A DNA stretch of 64,000 nucleotides. Source: Stenogyne calaminthoides. Lineage: Eukaryota > Streptophyta > Magnoliopsida > Lamiales > Lamiaceae. This document shows, piece by piece, positions 41,111 through 52,127 of the stretch (within the stretch, counting starts at the first letter, position 1; the number at the start of each line of letters is the position of its first letter). The notes below the pieces were generated by a model. That model had not been told where the DNA came from. It worked only from the letters and a program-made list of their open reading frames with translations, and made no database searches. The position numbers and the translations under genes are program-made. The stretch lies in NCBI GenBank assembly GCA_037126765.1, contig JBBCBC010000002.1, positions 15,407,853 to 15,471,852 on the forward strand, written 5' to 3'.

Positions 41111-42070
41111 TTCATTAATAAAGACCCAAGGTCGGGTTACATTACAAGATACAAGTACAAGAGGACCCGGAGGTCAAGACATAAACCCTAAACCCTAGAC
41201 CTTAACACTAAACCCTCATCCTAACCCTTGAAGAAGTGGAGAGAGAGAGATTTTAAATCTGATGCTCTCATTTTCCCCCACTTAACAAGGGTGAGAGAGG
41301 TTTTAAAGAAATCCTAAAGCCGCTAAATTTGAAGCTAAAAAACCATTGGAGCGCAATGACCTTGATAGATTTTTAAGCCAGAGCCCTAAGAAAGAGTCGA
41401 TTGGGCTCTCCAATTTTGTTAAATGGTGAGTTGATATACGGGCATCATTTGTTGTCCGATGCGCACTGCACATCAAACTCATGTTCATTTTCGTGACCGA
41501 AGTTGATGATGCGCGGTTACGCTATCTCGATAGACACAAGGTGCATACGGTTAGGAGAAGTGTCTTCTCGATTTGCGATAGCAGAACCGCCGCCTCGGTG
41601 GTAGAGAAGCTTGGCAACGATTATGCGTGAAATCTTCGATGACGAAGGCGGTGATAAGGGACACCGGGGGTTGATTTGAGAAGTGAAATCATTGAAAAAG
41701 GGGTAAAGGTGTTTCTTGGGAAGTTTCAACAGGAAATAAGGGTTCACCGAATGCATGATTTTACAAAGAAGATAAGTATGGTGAATGGGTTATGTTGTGT
41801 AAAAACAATTGGTCCAATTTATAGAGACCAAGCAAGGGTGCAAATGCAAATTCGAAGTTCTCAAACCTTTTAGAGAAATCGCACCAAAAGGAAGGACGAT
41901 GTAGAAATCACGCCGACCGGTAATTGGAGAAATTTACGGCGGATTGACATATCGAGAGATTGGGACGATAATTACAAGATGTCAAATCGCGCCAACTTAG
42001 GGAATAGAAGCTACTACTCTAGACTAAGTTTTGGCGGTAACACTTATCCCAAGAATTGGCTTGATCCGAG
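41111..42070 (-). pseudogene. Antisense module inside element C (related to antisense gene of A)
   Basis: Minus-strand unit that aligns with both antisense copies of Gypsy A. The 3'-end motif is TTCATTAATAAAGACCC followed by AAGGTCGGG (41111-41136; compare 7503 and 8687). The ORF is 41517-41756 with IIVAKLLYHRGGGSAI (compare ATIAKFYCHLGGDSAA and TTIAELYRHSQSEIAA). The TATA box is at 41817-41826. Upstream, ATTACAAGATGTCAAATCGC then GCCAACTTAGGGAAT (41980-42014) is comparable with ATTACAATCCTGTCACTTGT then CGCGCCGAATTGGGAAAT. The right end is unclear. It may be a fragment of a Tat element captured by, or inserted in, C. The coding part is short and frameshifted, and its function is unknown. Confidence 0.55.
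41817..41826 (-). promoter_or_regulatory. TATA-like box of the antisense module in C
   Basis: CTCTATAAAT on the minus strand, 61 bp before the ATG at 41756. It is identical over ten bases to the box at 11781-11790. Confidence 0.45.
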
Positions 42071-42683
42071 AAGAATCGATTAGGTCAACTAAAATCGATT
42101 ACATACGGTCGATCGGATGAGGAAGATCACCGAGCTTGAAACTCCAACAAATCGATACATCGCCTATGGGAAAAAGCGAAATATCAAGAGAAGGGGGAAC
42201 TTCAACCGATCAAGGAGGATCGAAGGAAATCGACGCGTACTCAAGGAAGATCGGTTGAGCTTGAAACTTCAACAAATCGATGCAAGTGAAGAAGATCGGT
42301 TAAAAGGATCGGTTGGGAAATTTTAAGGCTTAGCGTAATACTAAGATCAACAAGTGAAATCAACATGGACAAGTGGTATTGACCGATTACAATATCGACC
42401 AACCGACATCGTCTTTCTTTTCTCTTGTTCTTTGCTTATTTATCGGATCTTATCTGATATTATTTGCCTTACTGTACCCATTATCCTTGTGACGTATTCC
42501 CTGCAAATCATTTAATGCGGACGTGGGGAACATGTATTAACTGCTACTAAATGTGCTTTTAAATCCAAAAGGTTTTAAATGACGTGCTTTTCCCGACCCT
42601 ACGATCAAAACCGCTTAATCTGGAGCGTTTAATCTTTTCAAACGGTTGATCTTCCAAATCTTGTCTTCTTTTTCCCTCCTCGT

Positions 42684-42693
42684 CTTTATAAAG
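42684..42693 (+). promoter_or_regulatory. TATA-like box of the third ORF of C
   Basis: CTTTATAAAG, about 30 bp before a likely transcript start (42715) and about 295 bp before the ATG at 42980. Between them, GAATCTG|GTAATTTATG (42828) to CCTTTGTAG|ATGG (42979) would be a 152-bp AT-rich GT-AG intron in the 5' UTR. Confidence 0.5.
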
Positions 42694-42979
42694 ATCATCA
42701 AAAACCATACCAGAGTTTTCTATTTCACAAACTTGTGATTTATTCTCTGAAAACTCCAGATTACTTCTCTCAGATTCAAAGTGTTTTTCCTAAGTTTCAA
42801 AATCATCTTTCCGAAAAACAGAATCTGGTAATTTATGTTTATTTGATGTATTCTTTTTTAAAATCCATTGATCTTAAATGCTTTTATCATGTGTTATGCT
42901 TTATTGTTTCGTGGTTTCCGCATATGTGATGTTCTTATATATATATATGCACAACTTTAATCGGTCTATCCCTTTGTAG

Positions 42980-45880
42980 ATGGCCACCCACGGAATGGGA
43001 AAGATAATGTGCAATTATCTTGGGCGGCAACAAAGATTGTGGATGATAAGTTCGCATAGTTCAATATCACCAGATCCTAATCCATGGAGGTCGAGCAAAT
43101 TCGCGAAAAGAAGGCCTTGAGAAATTTTATACGCTTCAACGCAATCCAAAGAATGCAAGATGAAGCACTAGAATTCCTAAGGAATTTAAGAGTGGATACG
43201 GACGCCCGAAATGAACCGCTCTCGACAAATCAACGGAGAAGAAATCGATCGATTTAATGATGATATAACCCCGTCTGCTCAAAGCCTACCAAAAGGACGG
43301 ATCTCGCCGCTCATTATGGGGAGAACGAAGATGAGCCGATCCGGAAAAAGAGTTTCTTGAGAGAGGCCGACAAACATCATACAGTTTTGTCGCCAATACT
43401 CAAGAGGAAATACCGATTGTTGTTTGACATATTGTCAAAAATAATTATGGGGATCAGATTCAGCCCGTGATGCTCTTACATCCGTCAAAATGTACAAAGA
43501 TGGTCGCAATAATTGATGAAGCCAAAAACATCAATTGGCACAGTTCCAAGGCCATTCTCGCTCCAAGAACATGAGAAATTTGGAGTAAATGAACCGAGGC
43601 AGTATATTGAAGAAAAAGATCAGCCAATCTCAACAAAGTTGCGCTTATTCCAAAGATAAACCGCTTAATGCCGAATGGGGAACAGATTGGACCGAAGTCC
43701 TATAAGGCCTTTCACAAACCACTTCAAACCATCTTTGGGCCACCAGACGATGATATGCGCCAACCCCCAAAGTCAAAGAAAGGAAAAAAGCAAGGAAGCA
43801 ACTTCGTCTACACCAGATGCCCCCCAGAAGAAGAAAAGAAAACTGATGAAGGCCCAGGAGAAGAGGCCAAAGAAGGCGAAGCAAGCCTCCATGACTCTGA
43901 TGCTTGAAGATGAGTCATATGAAGAAAGAGCGCCAGATCACCCGTTGCAACACAAACATCGTGAAAAATCGACAGCAAAGCTTCTCAAGCTGAGAGCTCG
44001 CCAGATCATTCTGAGGAAGAAGCACAAGCCGATCGATCTCCCTCTCCTCAAGCTCGAGCTGATTCACCACTCAGACTAATGGCTCTCGAGCATGTCTCCT
44101 ATTCTTCCAAAACCTGCCCTTGAACACTAAATCAGGTTTCGCGGAACCGTAAAAGTTTACGATGTGGAACCGAAGCACTGTTTCCAAAGCAGAACCTCTC
44201 GCAGTCGAACCGATAAGCCAACTTCCGTCTACTCAAACACAACCGTAACCTTCCACATCTCATCAAACCGGACCGACCAGACAATTTCGAGTCCAGATCA
44301 ACAAAGATCATAGCGGGAAATTGATCGAGAATGCTAATCGAAAAAGAGAAATTGTATCAGATCCTGAATCGTCGCCCATCCCGCCATAAGAGAGGAACTT
44401 ATGGAGATCCTCACCGAGAGATCTTGATTAAAAAGCTTCTCGGACTTTATAATAATTATTGAACGGATGGGCGGTGCGGATGAGTTTGCGGACTTTGATT
44501 TCGACATGAGGAAATCGCTAAAGTGGGATCACCAAATTTGAAGCCGAGAATCGCTAAATCCGTCAAAGCTCGATCCACAGAAGCTAGGGTTGCGGAACAG
44601 ATGAATCGAGATCGCCGACAAAGCTCCCAAGCAGATGCCATCATGAAGGATGCAGAGTGCCGATGATAGTGGTGTTGCAGTTCATGACCAACCCTTTGGA
44701 GGCACAAACAATCGAATCGAGATCAAGTGACACCCAACATTCCAATATCACACGTCACTATCGATCAACTTCAGAGATCAAATCTTGTCTCAAAGATCTC
44801 CGAAGAAGAAGTTGAGGGATCGATAGGCGATCAAAGGCGATTGCCATCAAAGAAATAATGATCAAAGGAATTGGTTATTTCCCAGATTGGGGCAATCAAA
44901 GATCGTTTCCCAAATTGTGTCCCATGCGTTATTTGAACCGATAAAGACCATTGATGCCAAATCGACTTCGGGTAGATAAACAACAAGTTTTTTTTTCCGA
45001 TGCTCACCGACAAGCTAGAATTGATGTAAGAGAAACTTAACAAACCGATTAAAACACTCTCATCGCCATGGAATCTGCCAAGATCGAAATGATATAGAAG
45101 ATTCAAAATCTAATCGCTCAAACTCAAGGCATATCATTGCTGCAGATCTCAACAGGCAATCGAATCAACTTTGGTTCTCTCGATCTCCCACCTCACTACT
45201 CTCTTTTTAATCAAACCAAAAAGGGGGAAGGACAGAATGAGAAACCAATCGACATAACAGTCGGGGGACATCACAAACTCGGATCTTTGAAAAAGATGTC
45301 CAAAGAGCAGATAAGTCAAGAAGCCCCAAAAAATTCAAGAAGAAAGAAGGAAAAAAAAAAATGGCAGAGGCGTAAAAATCAAGAAGAAATTCAGACGAGA
45401 GCTTAACAAAAGGAGAAATTTGGAAAATCCGCACGAACCTAAGTCGCCAAAGCCAAGAGTTGATGAGATCATCCAAAAAATCACTGCAAGATGCTAAGAA
45501 ATTTGAGGAATGGAATAAGATCAGAGTGAATGGCTTCGGATGCCTTTGTTCTTAATCTTGTTCCACAAGAAGAATCTCGATGAAGAATTCCTCAATGGTT
45601 AGAAAATAAATACCCGGATTTTTTCAAGTATCCGGAAAATGAGGCCAAGCTTATCAATGTAAAAAATAACTCGCCAAGAGTACGATCCGTTGGAATACTC
45701 GAAGAAGGCAGATGGCTCATTTGACATGTTGGCATTTCAAAGATTCTATTTTGACATCCCGCATGTAACGACATAATCGATCCTCAAAGCAGATCGATGA
45801 TGTCAAATGGAAACTTTATCATATTTTCAACGCACCTCAAGATCAAAGAGAGATGCCAGAAGGATACAAGCCTAAAGAGT
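42980..45880 (+). pseudogene. Third ORF of element C, frameshifted
   Basis: Plus-strand coding region between pol and the 3' LTR, starting ATGGCCACCCACGG at 42980. Readable pieces in changing frames are VEQIREKKALRNFIRFNAIQ and DEALEFLRNLRVDT (43085-43200), a region near 43490-43560 with MVAIIDEAKNINW, and INRLMPNGEQIGPKSYKAFH (43660-43720). A Lys/Glu-rich linker follows (43760-44030), then ARVAEQMNRDRRQSSQADAI (44585-44640), a helical part with IQNLIAQTQGISLLQIS (45110-45160), a basic run KNSRRKKEKKKWQRRK (45330-45380) and EEWNKIRVNGF (45510-45540). The early part looks like the domain of E's third ORF (N-[FI]-N in an M-x-V-x-N/D helix, then LxP and GxxI), though only weakly. No membrane segment is seen. 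CG-rich words (CGATCG) are dense, as in pol. Confidence 0.5.
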
Positions 45881-46092
45881 GAAGAATCAGAAGACTACTC
45901 AGGATCAGTTGTTCTTATTTTCAAACTTTTCTGATGTAACATGTAATCAACATTTATTAATGAGAAAAGTTTATTTTCTGATCCTAAGACAAAGTCTCAT
46001 TGTCTTCTGATTATATGCTCTTAACTGTTCTATTTTTTATCAACTGTATTTGGTTTCTCAAAGTGTTTTGGTTTCATCAAAAAGGGGGAAAT
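45881..46092 (+). other. 3' untranslated region and polypurine tract of element C
   Basis: Non-coding. AAAAAGGGGGAAAT at 46079-46092 directly precedes the 3' LTR. The stretch CATTTATTAATGAGAAAAG (45950-45970) resembles a plant poly(A) region and could end the transcript of the third ORF. Confidence 0.65.
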
Positions 46093-47667
46093 TGTTGGGA
46101 AATTTATAGTTTTGATGAAAGTTCCAAAAACACATGTAATAGGACCAGTCAGACCTGTTAGCTGACTGATGTTTATATTACCTGCTATAGGAGACCAGTT
46201 GATAATGATTGTATAGAACAACTGATGAAATAGATAGGTCACATATTGAGGGGGAAACTCAATATGTATAGGTCAGATCTGAAGACTCAAAGGACAGCTG
46301 ATATCCGACAGGCCAGAATGCAAGACAAGAACAGAAGATCAGATCGATCTGATCTAGTCAGATATCTCAGCTGAAGTCATAAAGCTCAAACTCAGAATAC
46401 TTGAAGATCAGATGACTTCCAGAAGATCAGACCAGAAGACCTACATCAGCCGAGTCTGCTAGTTGAAGCTAAGTCAACCGGCACCAGAAGACTCCATCAG
46501 GTAGACTGATCAGTTCTGACTGATCAGGTCAGCTCACCAGGTGAAAACTGATGTTTCACCTAATCATACGTCTATGATCTGAACAAGAAGAATGTCAACC
46601 TTAGTTGGAAGAACAAACACTGAAAAGTGCGTCTGTTAACCAATAAGAACAAGACACGTATGATCGGAGCCGACAATTAAGGGATTTGATGCTGCTCTCT
46701 CTAACGGATATAAAATACAAGTTCACGCTTTCGGCCATGCCGTTCCTGAAGCACGTCACATCAAGCCTGCAAGTCTACCAAATATAGCCTGAAATTCAAA
46801 TTGCTCTCCAACGGCTCTTTGATTTCAAGGTCTATAAATATGGGATCACACTTCAGAGTGAAAACACGGGAAACGCTGAACAATCAAGAAGCTCAAGCTA
46901 ATATCAGATTTCCGCACAAGAACACGAACAAGAAGATTAATTTTTATTAAGTGTTCATCCCATAAGTTCTTAGCATAGAAATCTTTTCATCTAGCTGTTA
47001 GGCTGCTTATACGCAAGAAAAGATTTCATAGTTGGAACCAAAACAATCTTACCCAAACCCCCAAGTTAGGTTAAGTTGTTTAGCAAGATTTCAGACTAGG
47101 GTTTCTAGTTCTGATCTCTGGGATCGGTTGAGTGTGAACTCCTTAAACATCTAGTTGGTGTATTATGTTGGACTTACACATAAAACAAAGTCCAGTTGGT
47201 TAAGTAGGTGCCCCTTGTGATAGGGAAGAGTGGACGTAGGACTGGTTTGTCCGAACCACTATAAATCTTGTGTGCCTTTACCGCTTTGATTAACTGATTA
47301 CACAATCGCACACAACCCTTAAAGCGCATACATATTCCAAGTTGAGATCAGTTAGCACCAAGCTTCTGATCTGATCAAACTTGACACTTCATTCAACTGA
47401 TTAAAAGATTAACTTTGGAATCTGATTTATGAAAACTGGTTTTTCACACGGGTAAAACTTAAGCTTCCGCACACATCAGTTAAACTGATAGTTACCGAAC
47501 TGATCTGCCTTCAGGCGATCAGTAAGTTGGTTATCAGCCCAAACTGATTCACTCACACTCTGATCAGGTTAACTGCCCTCACACCTGATTTGCACAAAAG
47601 TTTTCAGAAGTCTATTCACCCCTCCCCTCTAGACTTCTGCCCTCACAAAACCCATTCGGGACCTACA
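46093..47667 (+). repeat. 3' LTR of element C
   Basis: 1,575 bp, TGTTGGGAAATT to CGGGACCTACA. It is rich in CTGATC and GATCAGA words. TATA TCTATAAATATGGG near 46833. TSD CGGAT follows. Confidence 0.93.
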
Positions 47668-47672
47668 CGGAT

Positions 47673-48750
47673 CCTAGTCCATTATGATTTATATTGGATA
47701 TAAATTTGTATTCTTCTGATGAGGTCGTTGAATATGTGAAAATAATGGAGAGAAAATAAATCTAAAGGCCACATTTATTTTGATTGCTGAATATTGATCA
47801 TAGAAATTATGTGTTTTAATTCTCGTTTTATATTATTTCTCTAGGATTGTTGAAATGAATAACTTATCATTGAGAAGTGTTCTGGAAACGAACAAATTGG
47901 TTGGTAAGAAAAGATTGAGTACGTGTTGTACACGCCAATCCCTGTTGCCCCTGATGCTGGTACTGAAGAGGCTGAAGTGTTTGACGCTGCAGCTCAGAAG
48001 AAGCATCAAGAGGATGCTTCCCAGGCACAGTGTGTTATATTGTTCGGCATGACTCCCGAGTTGCAAAGGCAACATGAGAAGATGCTCCCCTTCAAGATGC
48101 TCAAGCATCTGAAGGATCTCTTTGATTCTGAATCTCGTTCTGAGATTTATGAAGTGATGAGAGATCTGTTCAGATGTTGGCTAGCTGAAGGAGGGAAGGT
48201 CTCCCCTCATGTATTAAAGATGATAGACCTAATCGAGAAACTTGGTCGTTTGGGCATTGAGCTCAAAATAATTTTAATATGAATATAAAAATTCCATTCC
48301 CTTGAGCATAAGCATAATAGGGTGTGAAATTTTACCTCTTGGTACTCATCTGGATTCAACATCAATAAAAATTAAAAAATAGTTCAACATCAATGTTGTT
48401 GTTTATGTTACTCTTCAGTCACTTCCCGATTCATATTCGAGTTTCGTGGTAAACTTTAATATGAATAAGATGGAATCGACCATGCCTGAGCTTCATAACA
48501 TGCTCAAAACTTTTGAGTCTTCCACTGCTAAGGAAAAGCTCATGCTCATGGTGAGTGCTTCTACTTCTTCTGCTCTGAAAGGAAAGAAGAAGTGAAAGAA
48601 GCACGGATAAGAAGGGCTTTAAGCTTAATTTCCTTAAGCCCAAAGGTGGAATTCAAAAGAAATAGCGGGTAGACAAGGATGTATGCCTCCACTGCAAGCA
48701 GAAGGGGCATTGGAAGAAGGACTGCAAGGTTCTAGCAGCTGAAAAGAAGA
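47673..48750 (+). pseudogene. gag of element F, broken
   Basis: After the last leader piece (47673-47854), the start is at 47855 (MNNLSLRSVLETNKLVG). A deletion and frameshift come next. A frame from 47923 gives YTPIPVAPDAGTEEAEVF, HQEDASQAQCVILFGMTPEL and PFKMLKHLKDLFDSESRSEI, up to 48282. A non-coding-looking interruption lies near 48285-48400. Then EFRGKL-like and NMLKTFESSTAKEKLMLMVS residues (48490-48560) and a CCHC knuckle, CLHCKQKGHWKKDC, at 48688-48729. The gag type (UBN2, MNNLSLRSxLETNKL) is widespread in plant Copia elements. Confidence 0.8.
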
Positions 48751-49330
48751 CAAAAGATGTCTCAGCAACTGGAATAGGTATGTTTGTTATTGAGATAAAC
48801 ATGTCCACAAATGATACTAACTGCTGGGTATTAGATACCGGTTGTGGCTCACACATTTGTACTAATGTGCAGGGTCTCAAGTATAGCAGGGCAGTTAGGC
48901 CTGGTTAAGTCGCTTTACACGTTGGGAATGGAGCAAGAGTTGCTGTTGAACGTGTTGGCACTTATGTTTTAGACTTACCCTCTGGTTTTAGGTTAGAACT
49001 GAATAATTGTTATTTCATTCTGTCTATTACTCGCAACATTATTTCTATTCCCATGTTAGACATTGAAGGTTTTTCCTTCCATTTTGCAAACAATAATTGT
49101 TATTTTTCGCTTAATGGTCATGTTTATGGAAATGCTCCTTTATCGAATGGTTTATATGTGTTGCATTGTGGATATAATGTTCTAAATATACAAAATAAAA
49201 GACTCAAACTTAGTAATCATGAAAACCCTACTTACTTGTGGCATTGTAGACTTGGTCATGCAAACGAGAAAAGAATTGCAAGGTTAAGAAAATTAGACTA
49301 CTAAACCGCATTCGACTTTGAGTCTTATGG
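48750..49330 (+). pseudogene. Protease and pre-integrase region of element F
   Basis: Protease motif WVLDTGCGSHICTN at 48826-48868 (D-T-G present). A stop follows at 48906 (PG*VALHVGNG). The open frame 49053-49304 continues with FHFANNNCYFSLNGHVYG and the GAG-pre-integrase motif YLWHCRLGHANEKRIARLRK. A TAA at 49302-49304 separates it from the integrase core. The catalytic triad is intact, and only two stops disrupt the reading. Confidence 0.82.
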
Positions 49331-49358
49331 TAACTGAGAATCTTGTCTCAAGGGCAAA

Positions 49359-50141
49359 ATGACCAACAAACCCTTTTCTGGGAAAGGGGTTCGTGCCAAG
49401 GAAGTTCTAGAGTTGATCCACATTGTTGTATGCGGACCATTGCCCAATCTAGCTAGGGGTCACTTCGGCTACTTCATCACTTTTACTGATGATTTCTCAA
49501 GATACGGATACGTGTATCTTATGAAACACAAATCTGAATCTTTTGAGAAATTCAAAGAGTATAAAGCTGAAGTAGTGAAGCAGATTGGTAAGAGTATTAA
49601 GACTCTTCGATCTGATCGGGGAGGTGAATACCTTAGCCATGAATTCACTAATTACTTGAAGTTATGTGGAATCCAATCACAGTGGACTTCTCCCGGAACA
49701 CCCCAAATGAACGGTGTGTCCGAGAGGAGAAACCGAACCTTGTTAGAGATGGTGAGGTCCATGATGAGCTTTTTCTCTCTTCCGACATTCTTATGGGGAT
49801 ACGCGTTACAAACCTCAATCTACATTCTGAATGGGATTCCATCTAAATCATTTGAGCATACACCATATGAACTATGGTGTGGCAAGAAGCCAACTTTTAC
49901 ACATATCAAAACATGGGGTTGCCCCGTGATTGTGAAAAAGATGTTTACCGATAAGTTGGAATCCAAAGGTGAAAAAGATTATTTTGTGGGATATCCTAAG
50001 GAAACTGGAGGATATTACTTCTATCTACCTGAGAAACAAACAGTGATTATTTCTAGGCATGCCACGTTCCTCGAAGAAGACTATGTCTTTAAGGAACAAG
50101 GTCGTAAGAAGATAGAACTTGAAGAAATTCAAGAACCATAG
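49359..50141 (+). pseudogene. Integrase of element F, open 260-codon core
   Basis: Open block with the Ty1/Copia integrase core. ELIHIVVCGPLPN is where the usual reading is H-x-D-[VL]-x-GP, so the first catalytic Asp appears to be Val. GYFITFTDDFSRYGYVYLMK, LRSDRGGEYLSHEF (second D) and SPGTPQMNGVSERRNRTLLE (Glu of G-V-x-E-R-R-N) follow. The C-terminal part has KTWGCPVIVKKMFTDKLESK and GYPKETGGYYFY. It ends in a TAG at 50139-50141. 50142-50510 is the degenerate spacer to RT (SGSVIGVAFPSQR, then NPPTRYYSFLVEE in one frame), without further domains. Confidence 0.84.
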
Positions 50142-50510
50142 ATTAACGTAGAGAGTGATGATTTATCAAAGAAACATGACAAAGAATCAGTGGGAGCATT
50201 CAGCAACTCTCATGGTGGAAGTTTATCACTAAGTGATCCACTTTTAGCCAGTGGGAGCGTTATTGGAGTTGCATTTCCTTCGCAACGAACTCTAAGTGGG
50301 ATGAATGAGAACAGCATAGTTAAAACTCCCACCCAAGAGTTATCTGAAAGTGTAGCTCTTAAGGACTCTCTGGACATTGATGAAATCAATGCACCACAAA
50401 ATTTTCACGATCAGAATGTATAGCCTTCACAACTAGAGCTCCGTAAGTATAGTAGGACTCGTAATCCACCCACTAGATATTATAGTTTCCTCGTAGAGGA
50501 ACATGATGAT

Positions 50511-51397
50511 GTGGAGATCCCGGATAAGGACGATCCTAGAACTTACACTGAGGCAACAGTGGATTTTGACTCAGAGAAGTGGCATGAAGCCATGAAATCT
50601 GAGATGGACTCAATGTACATCAATCAAGTCTGGGACTTGGTTGAGTTGCCGAAAGGGGTTAGACCCATAGGTTGGAAATGGGTCTTCAAGCATAAGACTA
50701 ATGCAATGACAAAGTACAAACCTATAAGGCTAGGTTGGTGGCGAAAGGTTATAGTCAATGCGAAGGCATTGACTATGACGAGACTTTCTCACCAGTTGCG
50801 AAGATCAAGTCCATTCAAATTTTACTTGCGGTAGCAGCATACCTCGATTATGAGATTTGGCAGATGGATGTTAAAACAACTTTCCTCAATGGTAACATTT
50901 ATAAGAAAGTGTTTATGACTCAACTGGAAGGTTTTATATCAAAGCCAAAATCTAATCTTGTGTGCAAGCTTAAACAATCCATTTATGGATTGAAGCAAGC
51001 TTCTAGGAGTTGGAATATCCGTTTTGATGAAGCTATCAAATCCTTTGACTTCATCAAAAATTTAGAAGATCCTTGCGTTTATCGTAAACGCATCGGGAAG
51101 AATATTGTCTTTATAGTCGTATATGTCGATAACATATTGATTATAGGAAATAATATCCCGCTTATGCAGTCCGTGAAAGATTGGTTATCAAAGACCTTCA
51201 TGATGAAGAATCTTGGTGAAGCCTGCTACATCTTAGGGTTCAAGATCTACAGGGATAGATCCAAGAAGATGTTGGGGCTGTCACAGTCCACCTACGTAGA
51301 TAAGGTGCTAAAGCTATTTGAAATGAACTCTAAGAGAAGTTCTCTACCGACATGTCATGGGATAAAGTTGTCTAGGAAGGATTGTCCTTCCACATAA
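50511..51397 (+). pseudogene. Reverse transcriptase of element F, YVDN at the active site
   Basis: Copia RT in two overlapping frames. 50511-50834 gives KWHEAMKSEMDSMYINQVWD, then GVRPIGWKWVFKHKT. A frameshift near 50720 follows. 50735-51397 gives MVAKGYSQCEGIDYDETFSP, WQMDVKTTFLNGNI, SIYGLKQASRSWNIRFDEAI and VVYVDNILIIGNN, then MKNLGEACYILGFKIYRDRS. The catalytic Y-V-D-D reads Y-V-D-N, which should inactivate the polymerase. It is otherwise complete. Confidence 0.88.
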
Positions 51398-51412
51398 GTT
51401 GATATCCAGCAC

Positions 51413-52110
51413 ATGAAGGATGTGCCATATGCGTCTACAATTGGTTCCATCATGTACTCCATGACTTGCACTAGGCCTGATGTGGCCTTCACTGTCAGCA
51501 TCACTGGTAGATACCAACAGAATCCAGGTGAACCTCACTGGATTGTTGTCAAGAACATTCTGAAGTACCTCAGACGTACTAAAGATTACTTTCTTGTCTA
51601 CGGTGGACAGTCAGAGCTAGTTGCAACTGGCTATGCTGATTCCAGTTTCCAGTCCGACTGTGATGATTACAAGTCACATTCAGGTTATATTTTCACTCTC
51701 AATGGTGGGGCGGTTAGTTGGAATAGTTCCAAGCAAGAGACAACCGCGGACTCAACAACCGAAGCTGAGTACATTGTTGCGGCAGAAGCTGCCAAAGAAG
51801 TTGTTTGGATAAACAGTTCTTAAGTAAACTAGGGGTAGATCCGAGTGACAGCAGTCCAATAAAGTTATATTGTGACAACACTGGTGTGGTTGCGCAAGCT
51901 AAGGAACCGTGATCCAATAACAGAAACAAACATGTACCGAGATGTTATCACTTGATACGAGAGAAAATCGCTAGAGGAGAAATAGAGTTAGAACGTGTTC
52001 CCACGGAAGATAATCTGGTTGACCCTTTCACCAAAGCTTTGAGTGTTCATGTACACACTAGACATTTTAATGGTCTAGGGATTAGACATGTAGGTGATTG
52101 GCTCTAGTCC
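51413..52110 (+). pseudogene. RNase H of element F
   Basis: Open block 51413-51823 with YASTIGSIMYSMTCTRPDVA, ATGYADSSFQSDCDDYKSHS, GAVSWNSSKQETTADSTTEA and EYIVAAEAAKEVVWI. A frameshift at about 51820 follows, then LYCDNTGVVAQAKEP, KHVPRCYHLIREKIARGEIE and NLVDPFTKALS. It ends with GIRHVGDWL before the tract AAGAGGGAGA (52111-52120). The tract is seven bases from the 3' LTR and is the likely polypurine primer. Confidence 0.86.
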
Positions 52111-52127
52111 AAGAGGGAGATTATTAG

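Larger units (their letters stand above)
33127..47667 (+). mobile_element. Element C: Copia retrotransposon with third ORF, complete ends
   Basis: 14.5 kb with LTRs 33127-34707 and 46093-47667, flanked by CGGAT (33122-33126 and 47668-47672). Gag is open, pol is broken, and a 5-kb 3' region carries an antisense module and a third ORF. It is inserted in the leader of F and is the innermost element of the nest. Outside certain patches the two LTRs are almost identical, which suggests it is the youngest insertion here despite the damaged look of pol. Confidence 0.92.

Noticed and set aside
33122..47672. C as an ancient, heavily mutated copy
   Set aside because: The LTRs are nearly identical outside patches, the target duplication is perfect and gag is open; the damage is patchy and concentrated at particular sites.
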